DNA of 7,279 bases from the NCBI GenBank assembly GCA_012719335.1, contig JAAYAO010000392.1:1-7279 (forward strand), written 5' to 3'. Below are positions 6,495 to 7,279 of the stretch, in pieces. A program made the position numbers and the translations under genes. Within the stretch, counting starts at the first letter, position 1. Each line of letters opens with the position of its first letter. The DNA is from Propionibacterium sp. GTDB taxonomy: Bacteria > Actinomycetota > Actinomycetes > Propionibacteriales > Propionibacteriaceae. The notes beneath the pieces were generated by a model. The model worked only from the letters and a program-made list of their open reading frames with translations. It searched no databases and was not told the DNA's origin.

Positions 6495-7279
6495 GTGAGA
6501 ACCGTCCTGCAGAGTCTGCACAGCCGCGAATGGGCCCTGATCGGGCTCAACGCCGTGCTGATCTACTTCGCGGTCTGGCTGGATCTGCGGATCCCCGAGT
6601 ACATGACCGAACTGACGGTCATCATCCAGACCCCCGGCGGTACGGTCGCGGAGGTGCTGCGCGAGGGCGGGTGGATGCTGCTGTGCGCGCTGGGCTCCCT
6701 GGCCTGTTCGATCGTGGTCGGGTTCACCGCCGCCCGGGTCGCGGCGTCGGTGTCGCGTCGGCTGCGGCACGGGGTGTACGCGAAGGTGATGGACTTCTCG
6801 CTGAAGGAGATCGGTGACTTCTCCACCCCGTCCCTGATCAACCGCACCACCAACGACATCACCCAGGTGCAGTTGCTGGTGGTGATGGCGATGATGGTGA
6901 TCATCCGGGCCCCGATGATGGCGACCCTGGCACTGGCGAAGATCAGCAACACCCACTGGGAGTGGACCGCGCTGACCGCCGGCACGGTCGCGGCCATGCT
7001 GGTGATCATCGGGACGATGATGAGCTACGCACTGCCCCGGTTCCGGCGCACCCAGACCCTCACCGACGAGGTGAACCGGGTGGCCCGGGAAAGCCTGACC
7101 GGCCTGCAGGTGGTGCGCGCCTACCGGGCCGAGGGCTTTCAGGAAGCCAAGTTCGATGTCGCCAACGACCGTCTCACCCGTAACACCCTGCAGGCCAACA
7201 TGGCGCTGACGGTGATGAACCCGACCATGTACCTGGTGATGAACGGGCTCACCCTGGGCATCTACTGGATCGGTGCCCT
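6495..7279 (+). CDS. Type I ABC exporter, membrane-domain part (runs off right edge)
   Basis: N-terminal 261 residues of a half-size ABC exporter of the multidrug/lipid/peptide type (MsbA, BmrCD, TM287/288 fold); the nucleotide-binding domain lies outside the window. Membrane segments are visible at about 13-30, 60-84, 126-149, 157-180 and 242-261. The block FSTPSLINRTTNDITQVQ (109-126) is the conserved coupling-helix region of this family, and the stretch RESLTGLQVVRAYRAEGFQE (198-217) matches the conserved segment after the fourth helix. The GTG start at 6495 follows from GGAGG with a 5-nt spacing and a TGA at 6480-6482. No convincing promoter was found in the 187-bp gap after fumC. Genes of this subgroup often come as adjacent pairs forming heterodimers; the partner, if any, should be downstream. 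Substrate is unknown. Confidence 0.9.
   Translation, partial: MRTVLQSLHSREWALIGLNAVLIYFAVWLDLRIPEYMTELTVIIQTPGGTVAEVLREGGWMLLCALGSLACSIVVGFTAARVAASVSRRLRHGVYAKVMDFSLKEIGDFSTPSLINRTTNDITQVQLLVVMAMMVIIRAPMMATLALAKISNTHWEWTALTAGTVAAMLVIIGTMMSYALPRFRRTQTLTDEVNRVARESLTGLQVVRAYRAEGFQEAKFDVANDRLTRNTLQANMALTVMNPTMYLVMNGLTLGIYWIGA

Noticed and set aside
6314..6550. Small minus-strand open frame (78 codons) across the fumC-exporter gap
   Set aside because: It crosses the inverted repeats and the exporter start, has no recognisable domain and is compositionally like a shadow frame.

Overview
The window comes from a high-GC Gram-positive bacterium, almost certainly an actinobacterium. The coding DNA has strong G/C third-position bias, which also leaves long meaningless open frames antisense to the real genes. 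The likely -10 boxes are of the TANNNT type, and two genes appear to be transcribed without a leader. I cannot name a genus with confidence.

Layout: three genes lie on the minus strand (left) and three on the plus strand (right), diverging from a 147-bp gap at 4195-4341. Leftward: a 788-residue ABC permease with two FtsX-type halves, its ATPase 10 bp downstream (a tight MacB-like pair), and then, after 127 bp, the N-terminal 294 residues of a SulP-family anion transporter that runs off the left edge. Rightward: a complete ferritin (174 aa), a complete class II fumarase FumC (467 aa) 37 bp downstream, a 187-bp gap rich in inverted repeats, and the first 261 residues of a type I ABC exporter (membrane domain) that runs off the right edge.

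How the genes work together: the permease and ATPase should form one exporter or mechanotransmission complex of unknown substrate. Ferritin stores iron and fumarase is a TCA-cycle enzyme. Class II fumarase needs no iron-sulfur cluster, so any link to ferritin is one of position only. The right-hand exporter probably needs a partner half-transporter or a second copy of itself; its ATPase domain is outside the window.

The gene content is ordinary. The points worth a second look are in the gaps: a perfect palindrome touching the ferritin -10 box, the two leaderless starts, a hairpin expected near the 5' end of the sulP mRNA, and an 80-bp element after fumC that can fold either as a REP-like hairpin or as a perfectly contiguous three-way junction sharing one strand. 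I found no tRNA, rRNA, CRISPR array, insertion sequence or phage gene.
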